Notes: generated from the letters alone by a model not told the origin. 44,705 nucleotides of DNA from Clostridia bacterium (GCA_017505745.1 JAFVOP010000117.1:1-44705), one strand, 5' to 3'; positions 6,802 to 15,607 are shown, numbered from the stretch's first letter. Translations and numbers: made by a program.

Positions 6802-7863
6802 ATGATTACGAAACACTTTTTTGGAACAATTGATGCCGGACAGGAGGTGTACACCTACACCCTCAAAAATGCAAACGGAATGACGGTTCGCATTTGCGAA
6901 TTCGGCGGCGCGATTATGGAGATCAAGGTTCCCGACCGTTGGGGAAGACACTCCGACGTGGTTGGCGGATTTGATTCGCTGCGCGACTACGTATTGGCCG
7001 ACGGATACATCGGTGCTTTGATCGGGCGTGTGGGCAACCGCATCGGAAAGGGCAAATATACCTTGGACGGCGTGGAATATTCGGCTTACTGCAACGACGG
7101 TGAGAATACGTTGCACGGAGGCAAGGTTGGCTTCTCACATAAGATCTGGAACGTGAAATGTGTGGATGGGGACGAGCCGAAGCTGATCCTGACTCTGACC
7201 TCTCCCGACGGGGAAGAGGGATACCCCGGCACTCTGAACGTGACCGTGACCTACGCGCTCCTCGCGTCCAACGCGCTCTCGATCCATTACGAAGCAACCA
7301 CCGATAAAAAGACGATCGTCAACCTGACCAACCATGCCTACTTCAATCTGGGGGGATATGCATCCGGAAAGATCTTTGACCACGTGCTCCAGATGGATGC
7401 CGACCGTTACCTTCCCACCGACAAGGGTTTGATTCCCACGGGTGAGATCCGCGCAGTGGACGGCACGCCGTTTGATTTCCGTGAGCCCAAGACCATCGGC
7501 CGTGATTTTGATAAGAGCAACGAGGATATCGCAATTGCCGGCGGCTTTGACCACTGCTTCTGCTTTACCGGTGGCGAGACCAAGGAGCCGGTTTTGCGCA
7601 TTGAGGTGTATGAGCCCAACAGCGGACGGATTATGCAGGTCTACACCGACCAGCCTGCCGTACAGTTCTATTCCGGTAATTTCCTCAATTCCGAGGAGTT
7701 CCCGCTCAAGGGCGGATATCCGCAAAATACCCAGTCTCTCTTCTGCCTGGAAACGCAAAAAATGCCCGACTCGATCAATCATGCGGGATTTGATAACGTT
7801 GTGCTCAATCCCGGCGAAACCTACTCTCACACCGCAATCTATCAGTTCTCTGTAAAGAAATAA
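6802..7863 (+). CDS. galM: Aldose 1-epimerase (mutarotase)
   Basis: A 353-residue galactose mutarotase that speeds interconversion of alpha and beta sugar anomers, feeding the Leloir pathway. The family motifs NRIGKGKY, LTNHAYFNLGG (with the catalytic His) and FDHCF are clear, as is the C-terminal QNFLN-like stretch YSGNFLNSE. It begins six bases after galE and is probably translated from the same message. Length and motif order are ordinary. Confidence 0.93.
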   Translation: MITKHFFGTIDAGQEVYTYTLKNANGMTVRICEFGGAIMEIKVPDRWGRHSDVVGGFDSLRDYVLADGYIGALIGRVGNRIGKGKYTLDGVEYSAYCNDGENTLHGGKVGFSHKIWNVKCVDGDEPKLILTLTSPDGEEGYPGTLNVTVTYALLASNALSIHYEATTDKKTIVNLTNHAYFNLGGYASGKIFDHVLQMDADRYLPTDKGLIPTGEIRAVDGTPFDFREPKTIGRDFDKSNEDIAIAGGFDHCFCFTGGETKEPVLRIEVYEPNSGRIMQVYTDQPAVQFYSGNFLNSEEFPLKGGYPQNTQSLFCLETQKMPDSINHAGFDNVVLNPGETYSHTAIYQFSVKK

Positions 7864-7881
7864 GATCGGCAGGACAGATCA

Positions 7882-8613
7882 ATGACAGAAGAATTTTTGC
7901 TGATCGTGTTGGTCTGCACGTTGGCGTCCTTTGGAGGCGCGTTTGTTCAACGTGTGAGCGGCTTCGGTTATGGCATTTTCGTCATGATGTTTTTTCCGTA
8001 TGTATTGATGCATACGGAGGCAACCGCGCTATCGGGCTTTGTGTCTCTGGTGTCGGCAGCTTACGTTGCGTTTCGCTTACGAAAGCAGGCGCGGTGGAAA
8101 GCCGTATGGCTGCCCCTGCTGAGCTATGTGATTACCAACACAGTGACTACAAAGGTGATCGTTGATCTGGATACCGCGCTTCTCTCCAAGATCCTTGGCG
8201 TTGCTTTGATTCTACTGAGCCTGTACTTCTTCTTTTTCAGCGCGAAGATCAAGATCCGCGATACCAAGACCAACGCCTTGATCGCGGGAGGCCTTTCGGG
8301 GATTCTGAGCGGCGCGTTTTCCATGGGCGGACCGCCCGTTGTGGTTTACTACCTCAACAGCTCCAAGGATAACGACGAATACATTGCCACCATTCAATGC
8401 TTCTTCATTTTTTCCAATATTATTTCCACCTTTAACCGCGCCATCAACGGATTTTTTACACCGCGTGTGCTTTGGTTGCTCCTTCCAACGGTTTTGATCA
8501 CCTTCCTTGCCAATTATCTGGGAAAGAAGACTTATGGAAGGATTCGTCCCGACATGCTCAAAAAGGTGGTATACGCTTTTATGGCGGTCAGTGGAGTGAT
8601 AGCTTTATTCTGA
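7882..8613 (+). CDS. TauE/SafE family membrane permease
   Basis: A 243-residue integral membrane protein with about seven to eight hydrophobic segments and the family hallmarks GAFVQRVSGFGYG near the N-terminus and GGLSGILSGAFSMGGPPVVVYY in two pieces mid-protein. TauE/SafE proteins are proposed exporters of sulfite or small organic anions. It follows galM by 18 bases, so it may be co-transcribed, though no functional tie to galactose is known. The presence of an SsuABC/TauABC-like importer a few kb away is suggestive of organosulfur traffic but unproven. A good terminator follows. Confidence 0.85.
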   Translation: MTEEFLLIVLVCTLASFGGAFVQRVSGFGYGIFVMMFFPYVLMHTEATALSGFVSLVSAAYVAFRLRKQARWKAVWLPLLSYVITNTVTTKVIVDLDTALLSKILGVALILLSLYFFFFSAKIKIRDTKTNALIAGGLSGILSGAFSMGGPPVVVYYLNSSKDNDEYIATIQCFFIFSNIISTFNRAINGFFTPRVLWLLLPTVLITFLANYLGKKTYGRIRPDMLKKVVYAFMAVSGVIALF

Positions 8614-8621
8614 TTTTATAT

Positions 8622-8659
8622 AACTGCCTCAGGCTTGTGCTTGGGGCAGTTGTTTTTTT
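8622..8659 (+). terminator. Rho-independent terminator after the permease
   Basis: AACTGCC (8622-8628) pairs with GGCAGTT (8645-8651), with extra pairing inside the loop, and is followed by a T-run to 8659. Confidence 0.85.
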
Positions 8660-8713
8660 CGGTGTTGGTATATCATGATCCTTTTTTTCATAGATTACAA
8701 TGAGGTGATGATT

Positions 8714-9928
8714 ATGAAACGATCGATCTTTTTGCGACAAATGCTGGTGTCGCTGATGGCAATGCTTTTGCTCCTTTCGTGCACGCTCTCTGCGGGAGCC
8801 GACGGAATGGATCCGATTTCCGAGGAGGGTGCGCAATCTACCTCCTTTCCGTTTGGCGCAGAGGACGATTCCCTGCATTTGCCCTGTAAAAGCGCCGTTT
8901 TGATGGAGGCCGGTACCGGCGCGATCCTGTACCGCCAAAATGCCGACGAGGCGCTTCCTCCTGCATCCGTAACCAAGATCATGACGCTATTGCTTGTGAT
9001 GGAGGCGGTAGATACGGGCATGGTACATCTTGACGATACGGTTACGGTTTCGGCCAACGCCGCTTCTATGGGTGGATCTCAGGTCTATTTGGAGGAGGGA
9101 GAGCAGATGGCGTTGGAGGATCTGCTCAAAAGCGTGATCATCGCCTCGGCAAACGATGCGGCAGTTGCTCTTGCCGAATACGTGGCGGGAAGCGTCCCCT
9201 CCTTTGTGGAAAAAATGAACCAACGTGCCCAAGGGCTTGGGATGAAGGAGACGGTATTTGAAAACGTAACGGGTTTGGATGATACCGCCGAGCGGCATCT
9301 GACCAGCGCACACGATATCGCCCTCATGTCTGCCGAGCTGATCAAGCATGAAGCAATCTTGAAATACAGCTCGATCTGGATGGATACGATTCGCAACGGA
9401 GAATTTGGACTCACCAACACCAATCGCTTGGTTCGCTTTTATCCGGGCTGCACGGGACTCAAAACCGGTTCTACATCAAAGGCGGGCTTTTGTGTAAGTG
9501 TAACGGCCGAACGCGACGGATTCTCTCTTATCTGTGTGATCATGGGAGCCGAATCGCGTGACGTGCGAAACGCGACGGCCACACAGCTGCTCGATTGGGG
9601 ATTTGCTAACTACGGCCTGTATTCGGCAGAATCCGGAAAATTGGATCCTCTTCCCGTGACGGGGGGATCGCAAAGCGCCTGCCCGGTAGCCTACGGTGCC
9701 TTTCAAGCCGTGCTTCCCAAAAGCATGCTTTCCGCAGTGGAAGTCAGAATCGATCTGCCGGATTCGGTTGTCGCACCGATTCGGAAGGGCGACGAAATCG
9801 GACGCGTGGAATTTTGGTCAGGCGAGACCTGTATCGGTGAGATTCCGATTGTTGCAGAAGAGCGCGTTGATAAAATCAACTTTTTTGAGATCTTTACGCG
9901 GATGCTGGCCCGTTTTTTGCTGATTTGA
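8714..9928 (+). CDS. D-alanyl-D-alanine carboxypeptidase (DacF/PBP5 type)
   Basis: A 404-residue low-molecular-weight penicillin-binding protein that trims the terminal D-Ala from peptidoglycan side chains. A signal peptide covers about residues 1-30. The three active-site motifs are S85-V-T-K88, SAN (145-147) and KTG (250-252). A C-terminal beta domain is followed by an amphipathic end (IFTRMLARFLLI) that should anchor it to the outer face of the membrane. The start at ATG 8714 is chosen from the GAGGTGAT box at 8702; an earlier in-frame ATG at 8708 overlaps it. In spore-formers such enzymes help shape cortex or wall. Confidence 0.9.
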   Translation: MKRSIFLRQMLVSLMAMLLLLSCTLSAGADGMDPISEEGAQSTSFPFGAEDDSLHLPCKSAVLMEAGTGAILYRQNADEALPPASVTKIMTLLLVMEAVDTGMVHLDDTVTVSANAASMGGSQVYLEEGEQMALEDLLKSVIIASANDAAVALAEYVAGSVPSFVEKMNQRAQGLGMKETVFENVTGLDDTAERHLTSAHDIALMSAELIKHEAILKYSSIWMDTIRNGEFGLTNTNRLVRFYPGCTGLKTGSTSKAGFCVSVTAERDGFSLICVIMGAESRDVRNATATQLLDWGFANYGLYSAESGKLDPLPVTGGSQSACPVAYGAFQAVLPKSMLSAVEVRIDLPDSVVAPIRKGDEIGRVEFWSGETCIGEIPIVAEERVDKINFFEIFTRMLARFLLI

Positions 9929-9951
9929 TTCTTGAAACAGCCAAAAAACTA

Positions 9952-9980
9952 TTGATTTTTTTCCTCTTTTGTAGTATAAT
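9952..9980 (+). promoter_or_regulatory. Promoter of pgi
   Basis: TTGATT (9952-9957) and TATAAT (9975-9980), 17-bp spacer, 45 bases before the pgi start codon. Confidence 0.75.
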
Positions 9981-10024
9981 ATGTTCGAATGATTGATATA
10001 TCGAAGAAAAGGAAGGTAAATCTG

Positions 10025-11365
10025 ATGTCGATTAAGTTAAATGATAAGTATGTTTCTTCTTTTATCCGTGCTCATGAATATGAGTACATCCAGCCGCAGG
10101 TAACGATGGCAGACCAAAAGCTACGCTCGAAAACCGGTCCCGGCAAGGATTTCCTCGGTTGGGTCCATCTTCCCGAGGAATATGATAAAGAAGAATTTGC
10201 ACGGATTCAAAAGGCCGCAAAGAAAATTCAGGGAAGCTGCGACGTGTTGATCGTGATCGGTATCGGCGGCTCTTACCTTGGTGCGCGCGCAGTGATTGAA
10301 TATTTGAAATCGCCACTGTACAACACCCTTAAAAAGGACACCCCCGATATCTACTTCGCGGGCAACTGCATCAGCGCCGATTCGCTTAACGAGCTGCTTG
10401 CCATTTGCGAGGGCAAGGACATTTGCGTCAACGTGATCTCCAAATCGGGAACCACCACCGAGCCTGCAATCGCATTCCGTGTGTTCCGCGCTCTTCTGGA
10501 GAAGAAGTACGGCAAGGCAGGCGCGAAGGACCGTATTTTCGTAACCACCGATAAGGCACGCGGAACTCTGAAGAAGTTTGCTACCGAGGAAGGCTACGAA
10601 ACCTTTGTGGTGCCCGATGATGTGGGAGGACGTTTCTCGGTTCTGTCGGCTGTTGGTCTGCTTTCGATCGCCGTTGCGGGCATTGATATTGAGCAGCTGA
10701 TGGCAGGTGCCGCAGCAGCCAGCCACGCGTACTCCGATCCCGACCTTAATAAAAACGATTGCTATCGCTATGCCGCCATCCGTAACATTCTGTATCGCAA
10801 GGGAAAGGTGACCGAGGTTCTGGCAAGCTACGAGCCGTTTTCGGCCATGTTCCACGAATGGTGGAAGCAACTGTACGGCGAAAGCGAAGGCAAGGACGGA
10901 AAGGGCATTTATCCCGCTTCTGTAATTTTTTCCACCGATCTGCATTCGCTCGGGCAGTTTATTCAGGACGGCAACCGCAACCTGTTTGAAACTGTTGTTG
11001 ACATTGCCGATACGGGCAGCAGCTACGAGATCCCGATGGATCCCGATAACATTGACGGACTCAACTTCCTCTCCGGCAAGGATCTCAATCTGGTGAAGAA
11101 GACCGCAATGCAGGGCACCATTCTTGCACACGTAGATGGCGGTGTTCCCAATATTCTGATCGAGGTGAGCGAAAAGAACGAGTTTGTGCTTGGGGAGCTG
11201 CTGTACTTCTTTGAGCTTTCCTGTGCGATCTCGGGATACCTCAATTCGGTCAATCCCTTTGACCAACCCGGTGTGGAGTCCTATAAAAAGAACATGTTCG
11301 CTTTGCTTGGAAAACCCGGATACGAGGACCTGAAGGCCGAGCTTGAAGAAAGACTGAAAAATTAA
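10025..11365 (+). CDS. pgi: Glucose-6-phosphate isomerase
   Basis: A 446-residue isomerase linking glucose-6-phosphate and fructose-6-phosphate in glycolysis and gluconeogenesis. Sugar-phosphate-binding motifs are [13 protein letters not shown] (about 78-90) and [14 protein letters not shown] (139-152); GGRFSVLS and the C-terminal [12 protein letters not shown] are further PGI signatures. The size fits the short bacterial form. The start at 10025 follows AAGGAAGG; the longer in-frame ORF start overlaps the promoter region. No clear terminator precedes the next promoter. Confidence 0.96.
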   Translation: MSIKLNDKYVSSFIRAHEYEYIQPQVTMADQKLRSKTGPGKDFLGWVHLPEEYDKEEFARIQKAAKKIQGSCDVLIVIGIGGSYLGARAVIEYLKSPLYNTLKKDTPDIYFAGNCISADSLNELLAICEGKDICVNVISKSGTTTEPAIAFRVFRALLEKKYGKAGAKDRIFVTTDKARGTLKKFATEEGYETFVVPDDVGGRFSVLSAVGLLSIAVAGIDIEQLMAGAAAASHAYSDPDLNKNDCYRYAAIRNILYRKGKVTEVLASYEPFSAMFHEWWKQLYGESEGKDGKGIYPASVIFSTDLHSLGQFIQDGNRNLFETVVDIADTGSSYEIPMDPDNIDGLNFLSGKDLNLVKKTAMQGTILAHVDGGVPNILIEVSEKNEFVLGELLYFFELSCAISGYLNSVNPFDQPGVESYKKNMFALLGKPGYEDLKAELEERLKN

Positions 11366-11386
11366 CAGAATACAAGAGAAAAAGTC

Positions 11387-11415
11387 TTGACTTTGTTTCC
11401 TAAATTTGTTATAAT
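11387..11415 (+). promoter_or_regulatory. Promoter of the small P-loop gene
   Basis: TTGACT (11387-11392) and TATAAT (11410-11415), 17-bp spacer, followed by an AGGAGGA box and ATG at 11471. Confidence 0.8.
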
Positions 11416-11470
11416 GATAATACGAGAACGGAATTGACTTTTTCCGTTTGGATATGAGGAGGAAAACATT

Positions 11471-11878
11471 ATGTTGAAATTGATTATCGGTGTAAAAGGC
11501 ACAGGCAAAACAAAAACGCTTATCAATCTGGTAAACGGTGCTTTGGAAGTAACCAAGGGCGACGTTGTTTGCATTGAAAAGGGCGTAAAGCTGAGATACG
11601 ATATTAAGCCGACCGCACGCTTGGTTGACGTAGACGAATATATGGTAAGTGATGCACAGTCTCTGTATGGCTTTGTTGCAGGTATTCTTGCAAGCAACCA
11701 TGACGTAACTGATCTGTTTATTGATAGCACGCTCAAGATCTGCAAGGGTGACATTCCCTCGTTTGAGGCGCTGGTTGCGGAGCTGGATAAGCTGGTGAAT
11801 AAGCTTGGCGTAAACCTCACCATGACGGTTTCGATGCCCGAGGGAGATGTTTCCGAGGCCGTTCGTAAATTCATCTGA
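11471..11878 (+). CDS. Small P-loop nucleotide-binding protein of unknown role
   Basis: A 135-residue protein with a Walker A loop at residues 7-15 (GVKGTGKTK) right after the first beta strand. An acidic strand end (LFIDS, about 94-98) could be the Walker B equivalent. It has no signal peptide or membrane segment. Its size is too small for a usual NTPase with a separate functional domain. It has its own strong promoter and terminator, so it is an independent unit. The lack of extra domains fits a single-domain kinase-like or regulatory P-loop fold. I do not recognise a named family, and no function is assigned. Confidence 0.75.
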   Translation: MLKLIIGVKGTGKTKTLINLVNGALEVTKGDVVCIEKGVKLRYDIKPTARLVDVDEYMVSDAQSLYGFVAGILASNHDVTDLFIDSTLKICKGDIPSFEALVAELDKLVNKLGVNLTMTVSMPEGDVSEAVRKFI

Positions 11879-11912
11879 TTTCAATTCATAAAACAGGTTC
11901 CGAGAACCGATC

Positions 11913-11950
11913 GACCGCAGTTCTGCGTAGCTTTCGTCAGAACTGCGGTC
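11913..11950 (+). terminator. Terminator after the P-loop gene
   Basis: GACCGCAGTTCTG (11913-11925) pairs perfectly with CAGAACTGCGGTC (11938-11950), followed by TTTATGT. Confidence 0.8.
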
Positions 11951-11982
11951 TTTATGTAAAAAACTTGGAAAGGAGAAACGGT

Positions 11983-14208
11983 ATGGTTTTGATCATTGCG
12001 GAAAAGCCGAGCCTGGGTCGCAACATCGCGGCAGGAATCGGACCGATGCAAAAACGGCAAGGCTATCTGGAAGGCAACGGATACCTGATTACCTGGGCGT
12101 TTGGGCATCTGTTTTCGTTGTGTGACATCGAGGCGTACAACCCGTTGCCCGAGGGAAGCAAGCATTGGAGCATGCAGAATCTGCCGTGCTTTCCAACCGA
12201 TTTCCGCTTTGAACTCCGCAGAGGCGATAACAAACAGGTGGATCCCGGCGTGCGCGCACAGTTTGAGGTGATCCGCGCACTCTGCAACCGCGAGGACGTG
12301 GACACCGTGGTCAATGCGGGGGACGCCGACCGCGAGGGAGAGATCATCGTACGTCTGTGCATGAAAAACGCGTTGCAAAGCAAAAAGCAGCTCAAACGCT
12401 TGTGGTTGCCCGATCAAACGCCGCAAACGGTAGCAAAAGCTCTTTCCGAAATGAAGGACGAGACCGAGTACGATCTTCTGGCGTCTGAGGGATTTGCGCG
12501 TACCTATATCGACTGGCTCTACGGCGTAAATCTGACCCGCTATGCGACTTTGAAAACCGGAACCCTGTTGCGGGTGGGGCGCGTGATCGTTCCGATTGTG
12601 AAGGCGATCTATGACCGCGATATGGCGATCCGCAAATTCGTCCCCGGGAAATACTACGCGATGGTGAGCCGCGAGACCACCAACGGGGAAGTGGTGGAGC
12701 TGACCTCAAAGAACCGGTTTGACGAAAATCAGTTCTACGAGGCACAGCAGCTGTGTGCGAAGTACAACGCCACGGGAGCCGTGGTGACGGGCGTGAAAAA
12801 CAAAAAGGAAAAGCTCTTTCCGGGGAAACTGTATTCGCTTTCCAAGTTGCAAAACGTGCTTGGAAAGAAATATAAGATGTCGATGCAGGAAAGCCTGGCG
12901 CTTGTGCAGGGGCTTTACGAAAAAGGCTATCTCACCTATCCGCGTACCAACTCCGAGTATCTTGCCACCGCAGAAAAGGACAAGATCCGTCAGATCCTGG
13001 CCGGCTGTGCCAAGCTCGGCTATCCCGTAACCTTTAAGGATGGCAAAACGATTTTCGATGACTCCAAGATCGAGTCGCACTCCGCCCTTACCCCCACTTA
13101 CAAAATTCCTTCCAAGGATCAGCTCAGCGAGCGCGAGATGCAGGTGTATTCCACGGTGTTCCGTCGGTTTGTGGCGGTGTTCTGCGCCGAGGACTGCACG
13201 GTGTCGCGTACCGAGATCACGATTGCCGTGGGAGAGTTGGAGACCTTTACGCTCAAGGGCATGACGGTGTTGGAAAAGGGATGGACGAAATACGACGATT
13301 TCAGTCAAAAGGATAAAATCCTGCCTGCCTTGCAAAAAGGGGACTCGGTCAACATTTGTTTCAAGCCCACCGAAAAGGAGACCTCGCCGCCCAGGCATTA
13401 TACCATTGAAACGCTGAATAATTATCTGAAAAATCCATTTAAGGACGATAAAAAAGCGGCAAAGGATGCATCCGCTGCAGAAAACGCCGACGGCGAAGAC
13501 AGCATCGGCACCGACGATAGCGAGGACTACCGCGCGATCTTTGAGGGCTTGGAGCTTGGAACCGAGGCCACGCGTACGGGCATCATCGACAACGCGCGCA
13601 AGAGCGGATATATCGAGCTGAAAAAGGACGTGTACACCATCCTTCCCGGTGGAGAATTCCTCATCGAGGCGCTGACACAGATGCAGATCACGATGGATAA
13701 ATACAAGACCTCGCAGCTCGGACAAGCGCTCAAAAAAGTGTATCGTGGCAGTATGACGGTGGAAGAGAGCGTTCGTTTGGCCGAGCGGGAGATCCGAGAG
13801 GTGTTTGACAAGAAGACCGACGCAACCTTTTCGCGGGAAAGCGACACCGGCTTTTTTGGAGACGTGGTGGCAAAGTGCCCGCTTTGCGGAAAGGACATGA
13901 AGCGGCAACGCTCCTTTTACGGCTGTTCCGGATATAAGGAGGGCTGTAAATTCTCGGTCAATACAGCTATTTGCGGCCGCGTGATCTCGATTGCCCATTT
14001 AAAGGAATTGGTAGAAACCGGAAAGACCTCCGTGATCAGCGGCTTTGTTTCTCCCAAAAGCGGAAAGACCTTTGATGCCGCCCTGAAGCTGGAAAACGGA
14101 CGCGCCGTTTTTGATTTTGAACGGAAAGCGCCCGCGCGCCCCGATCCCTCGCTTCCCATTTGGGACGGGGAAGGCGCGCCGCTCCCTGAACCACCGCCGG
14201 AGTATTAG
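11983..14208 (+). CDS. topB: DNA topoisomerase III
   Basis: A 741-residue type IA topoisomerase that relaxes or unlinks DNA through a transient tyrosine-DNA bond. The TOPRIM acidic set is NAGDADREGE (residues 111-120). The catalytic tyrosine is Y319 in TYPRTNSEYL. A low-complexity acidic and lysine-rich insert lies at about 487-515. The C-terminus ends with a zinc-finger-like CPLCGK...CSGY..GC segment. The start at 11983 has AGGAG upstream. TopB of this type occurs both on chromosomes and on mobile elements of Firmicutes; here composition matches the core genes. It lies just before the tRNA-Arg island. Confidence 0.93.
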   Translation: MVLIIAEKPSLGRNIAAGIGPMQKRQGYLEGNGYLITWAFGHLFSLCDIEAYNPLPEGSKHWSMQNLPCFPTDFRFELRRGDNKQVDPGVRAQFEVIRALCNREDVDTVVNAGDADREGEIIVRLCMKNALQSKKQLKRLWLPDQTPQTVAKALSEMKDETEYDLLASEGFARTYIDWLYGVNLTRYATLKTGTLLRVGRVIVPIVKAIYDRDMAIRKFVPGKYYAMVSRETTNGEVVELTSKNRFDENQFYEAQQLCAKYNATGAVVTGVKNKKEKLFPGKLYSLSKLQNVLGKKYKMSMQESLALVQGLYEKGYLTYPRTNSEYLATAEKDKIRQILAGCAKLGYPVTFKDGKTIFDDSKIESHSALTPTYKIPSKDQLSEREMQVYSTVFRRFVAVFCAEDCTVSRTEITIAVGELETFTLKGMTVLEKGWTKYDDFSQKDKILPALQKGDSVNICFKPTEKETSPPRHYTIETLNNYLKNPFKDDKKAAKDASAAENADGEDSIGTDDSEDYRAIFEGLELGTEATRTGIIDNARKSGYIELKKDVYTILPGGEFLIEALTQMQITMDKYKTSQLGQALKKVYRGSMTVEESVRLAEREIREVFDKKTDATFSRESDTGFFGDVVAKCPLCGKDMKRQRSFYGCSGYKEGCKFSVNTAICGRVISIAHLKELVETGKTSVISGFVSPKSGKTFDAALKLENGRAVFDFERKAPARPDPSLPIWDGEGAPLPEPPPEY

Positions 14209-14223
14209 AGAGAAGCATTTTTT

Positions 14224-14257
14224 GTGGGGGCACCTTCTTGAAAGAAGGGACCCCCAC
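14224..14257. repeat. Long interrupted hairpin after topB
   Basis: GTGGGGG (14224-14230) pairs with CCCCCAC (14251-14257) and CCTTCTT with AAGAAGG inside, with a 2-by-2 mismatch between. It may end topB transcription despite the lack of a T-run. The shape resembles dispersed intergenic hairpins of Clostridia. Confidence 0.65.
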
Positions 14258-14300
14258 ACCCCCTCCAAGAACATTTCACACATTTTTATTGCTAAATTGC

Positions 14301-14329
14301 TTGCTTTTCTTTTCAAGATGTGATATAAT
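14301..14329 (+). promoter_or_regulatory. Promoter of the tRNA-Arg locus
   Basis: TTGCTT (14301-14306) and TATAAT (14324-14329), 17-bp spacer, with an extended TGa before the -10. It sits 17 bases before the broken tRNA-Arg copy and is the only visible promoter for the intact copy downstream. Confidence 0.75.
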
Positions 14330-14346
14330 AGCGGTGTTCAAAAAAT

Positions 14347-14393
14347 GCCTGCATAGTTAAATGGATATAATAGCCCCCTCCTAAGGGGTAGGT
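14347..14393 (+). pseudogene. 5' half of a tRNA-Arg(CCU), broken after the anticodon stem
   Basis: About 42 of 47 bases match the first part of the intact tRNA-Arg at 14526, covering the acceptor 5' strand, D arm, anticodon arm with CCT and the variable loop. Two differences in the anticodon stem keep pairing (A28-U42 becomes C28-G42), so this is another working version of the gene and not a decayed copy. Beyond 14393 the T arm and acceptor 3' strand are missing; instead GGTCTATC pairs with GATAGACC (14391-14412). It is best read as the resident tRNA split by integration. Confidence 0.7.
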
Positions 14394-14460
14394 CTATCCT
14401 ACAAGATAGACCGAAACACTATCGGGATATACTCAAACACTACAAGGATTTTGTGTCCTA

Positions 14461-14499
14461 AACCTACTAAGCGCAGTTTTGTACACCCTTTGTACACCC
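14461..14499 (+). repeat. Left-edge motifs of the island: AACCTACTAAGCG and paired TTGTACACCC
   Basis: AACCTACTAAGCG (14461-14473) is followed by TTGTACACCC at 14479-14488 and 14490-14499, a tandem pair with period 11. Related motifs with the same period lie at 17661-17680 and 17721-17733 at the other edge. Tandem sites one helical turn apart are typical of integrase arm-binding sites, which is an inference here. Confidence 0.5.
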
Positions 14500-14525
14500 A
14501 AGCGGAAAACACAATTTAATAGCAC

Positions 14526-14600
14526 GCCTCCATAGTTAAATGGATATAATAAACCCCTCCTAAGGGTTAGTTATGGGTTCGATTCCCGTTGGGGGTGCCA
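14526..14600 (+). tRNA. tRNA-Arg (anticodon CCU)
   Basis: A full cloverleaf can be drawn. The acceptor stem pairs GCCTCCA with TGGGGGT with two G-U pairs, the D stem pairs GTTA with TAAT, the anticodon stem pairs AACCC with GGGTT around CTCCTAA, and the T stem pairs ATGGG with CCCGT around TTCGATT. The 3' CCA is encoded (14598-14600). It has no promoter of its own within 100 bases and likely depends on the one at 14301. The sequence version differs from the broken copy upstream, so it may have arrived with an element. Confidence 0.93.
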
Positions 14601-14603
14601 CAT

Positions 14604-14639
14604 AAGGCTATATTCGACATAATATAGCCTTGATTTTTT
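14604..14639 (+). terminator. Terminator of tRNA-Arg
   Basis: AAGGCTATATT (14604-14614) pairs perfectly with AATATAGCCTT (14621-14631), followed by GATTTTTT. It ends only 20 bases before the next start codon. Confidence 0.9.
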
Positions 14640-14658
14640 CAAAATCATGAGGTGACAA

Positions 14659-15507
14659 ATGTACGAATTAACCAATATTTTGATTACCATTTCTGCTGCC
14701 TCTGCAAGCTTTGTTGCAATTCTTGGTGGTTTTATAGCTAGTAAACTAATTACTATTAGCGGCGAACGTTCAGTCACAACAGAAAAAATAGCAGAAGTTG
14801 AAAAGGAATTACAATTCCTTGAAGATCAAAATACAACACTTTTAACAGAAGTTCTAGAAGATGATGCTGTGGATTTTATAATTGACCATATTCAAGCACT
14901 AATACGCGGAGAAAAGTTAGACTTCATATATGATGATGGCACCCCTAAAAGAATAACTTTAGAAGATTTAAAACCTTTTTGGGAAAAAGCTGTGCACATT
15001 TATCATAGATTTCTAAACATTGCGAGTTCCGGAAAACCGCCACTAAATGATGATTACATACCGATGGATTTAGCACATGAATTGAAAGGGGATAATTTCA
15101 GTTATACTGTATGTAAAGGAATTGCTGACGAATGCAAGAGAAGTATTTCGTCTTATTCGATTTATTCACCTATAACGGCGAGAATTACTCCTAAGTGGTA
15201 TAATGATAATTTGGACATTATAAAATCAAACAAACAGAGAATAAAATTTTTGGAATTTACTAAACAACAATTGATTGATAGAGAAAAGGCATTAAAAGAA
15301 CCCGAAGGAATAAAAATCGGTTTTTTAATTTTTGCGTTATTTAGTGCTTTTTGTATAGTTCTTCCACTTGTTTTTACACCTTTTAGAACAGATGATTATT
15401 GTTTGTTTTTGTGCCTAAAAATCACTTTTCTTAGTGTTTTCGCACTTGGATTGTTGGCTATATTTGGTTACTTGATTTCTTTGTTAAAATTCACGAAAAA
15501 GAAATGA
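14659..15507 (+). CDS. Three-helix membrane protein with coiled-coil, unknown function
   Basis: A 282-residue protein I do not recognise. A hydrophobic helix spans about residues 5-31, followed by a charged coiled-coil-like stretch at 40-66, a mostly helical soluble middle (67-213), and two further membrane helices at about 219-240 and 248-275, ending in a lysine tail. The start at 14659 has GAGGTGA upstream. There is no promoter between the tRNA terminator and this gene, so expression may rely on read-through. It is very AT-rich compared with flanking genes and belongs to the tRNA-Arg island with the HNH protein downstream. A partner, sensor or pore role is possible but unproven. Confidence 0.7.
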   Translation: MYELTNILITISAASASFVAILGGFIASKLITISGERSVTTEKIAEVEKELQFLEDQNTTLLTEVLEDDAVDFIIDHIQALIRGEKLDFIYDDGTPKRITLEDLKPFWEKAVHIYHRFLNIASSGKPPLNDDYIPMDLAHELKGDNFSYTVCKGIADECKRSISSYSIYSPITARITPKWYNDNLDIIKSNKQRIKFLEFTKQQLIDREKALKEPEGIKIGFLIFALFSAFCIVLPLVFTPFRTDDYCLFLCLKITFLSVFALGLLAIFGYLISLLKFTKKK

Positions 15508-15552
15508 CTGTTATATGTGCAAGGTGGGTATCCCACTTTGCTAAACTCTCGG

Positions 15553-15594
15553 GGTGGGGTGAAATTGTCGAAGTGACGGCAATTTTACCCCACC
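15553..15594 (+). terminator. Strong hairpin after the membrane protein gene
   Basis: A 15-bp stem (15553-15567 with 15580-15594, one G-U pair) and a 12-base loop. There is no clean T-run, but it is the only candidate stop for the upstream gene and isolates the structured RNA unit. Confidence 0.65.
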
Positions 15595-15607
15595 TCTTAT
15601 CCTGTTC

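Noticed and set aside
5839-7116. 425-residue minus-strand ORF opposite galE and galM
   Set aside because: Antisense shadow of two clear genes with no family signature.
10121-11884. 587-residue minus-strand ORF opposite pgi
   Set aside because: It lies antisense to a complete, well-conserved pgi and shows no domain or ribosome binding site; long open antisense frames arise from codon bias.
12706-13998. 430-residue minus-strand ORF opposite topB
   Set aside because: Antisense shadow of the topoisomerase gene.
14347-14412. A second functional tRNA-Arg
   Set aside because: After the variable loop an 8-bp hairpin replaces the T arm, and no acceptor 3' strand or TTCGA loop follows.
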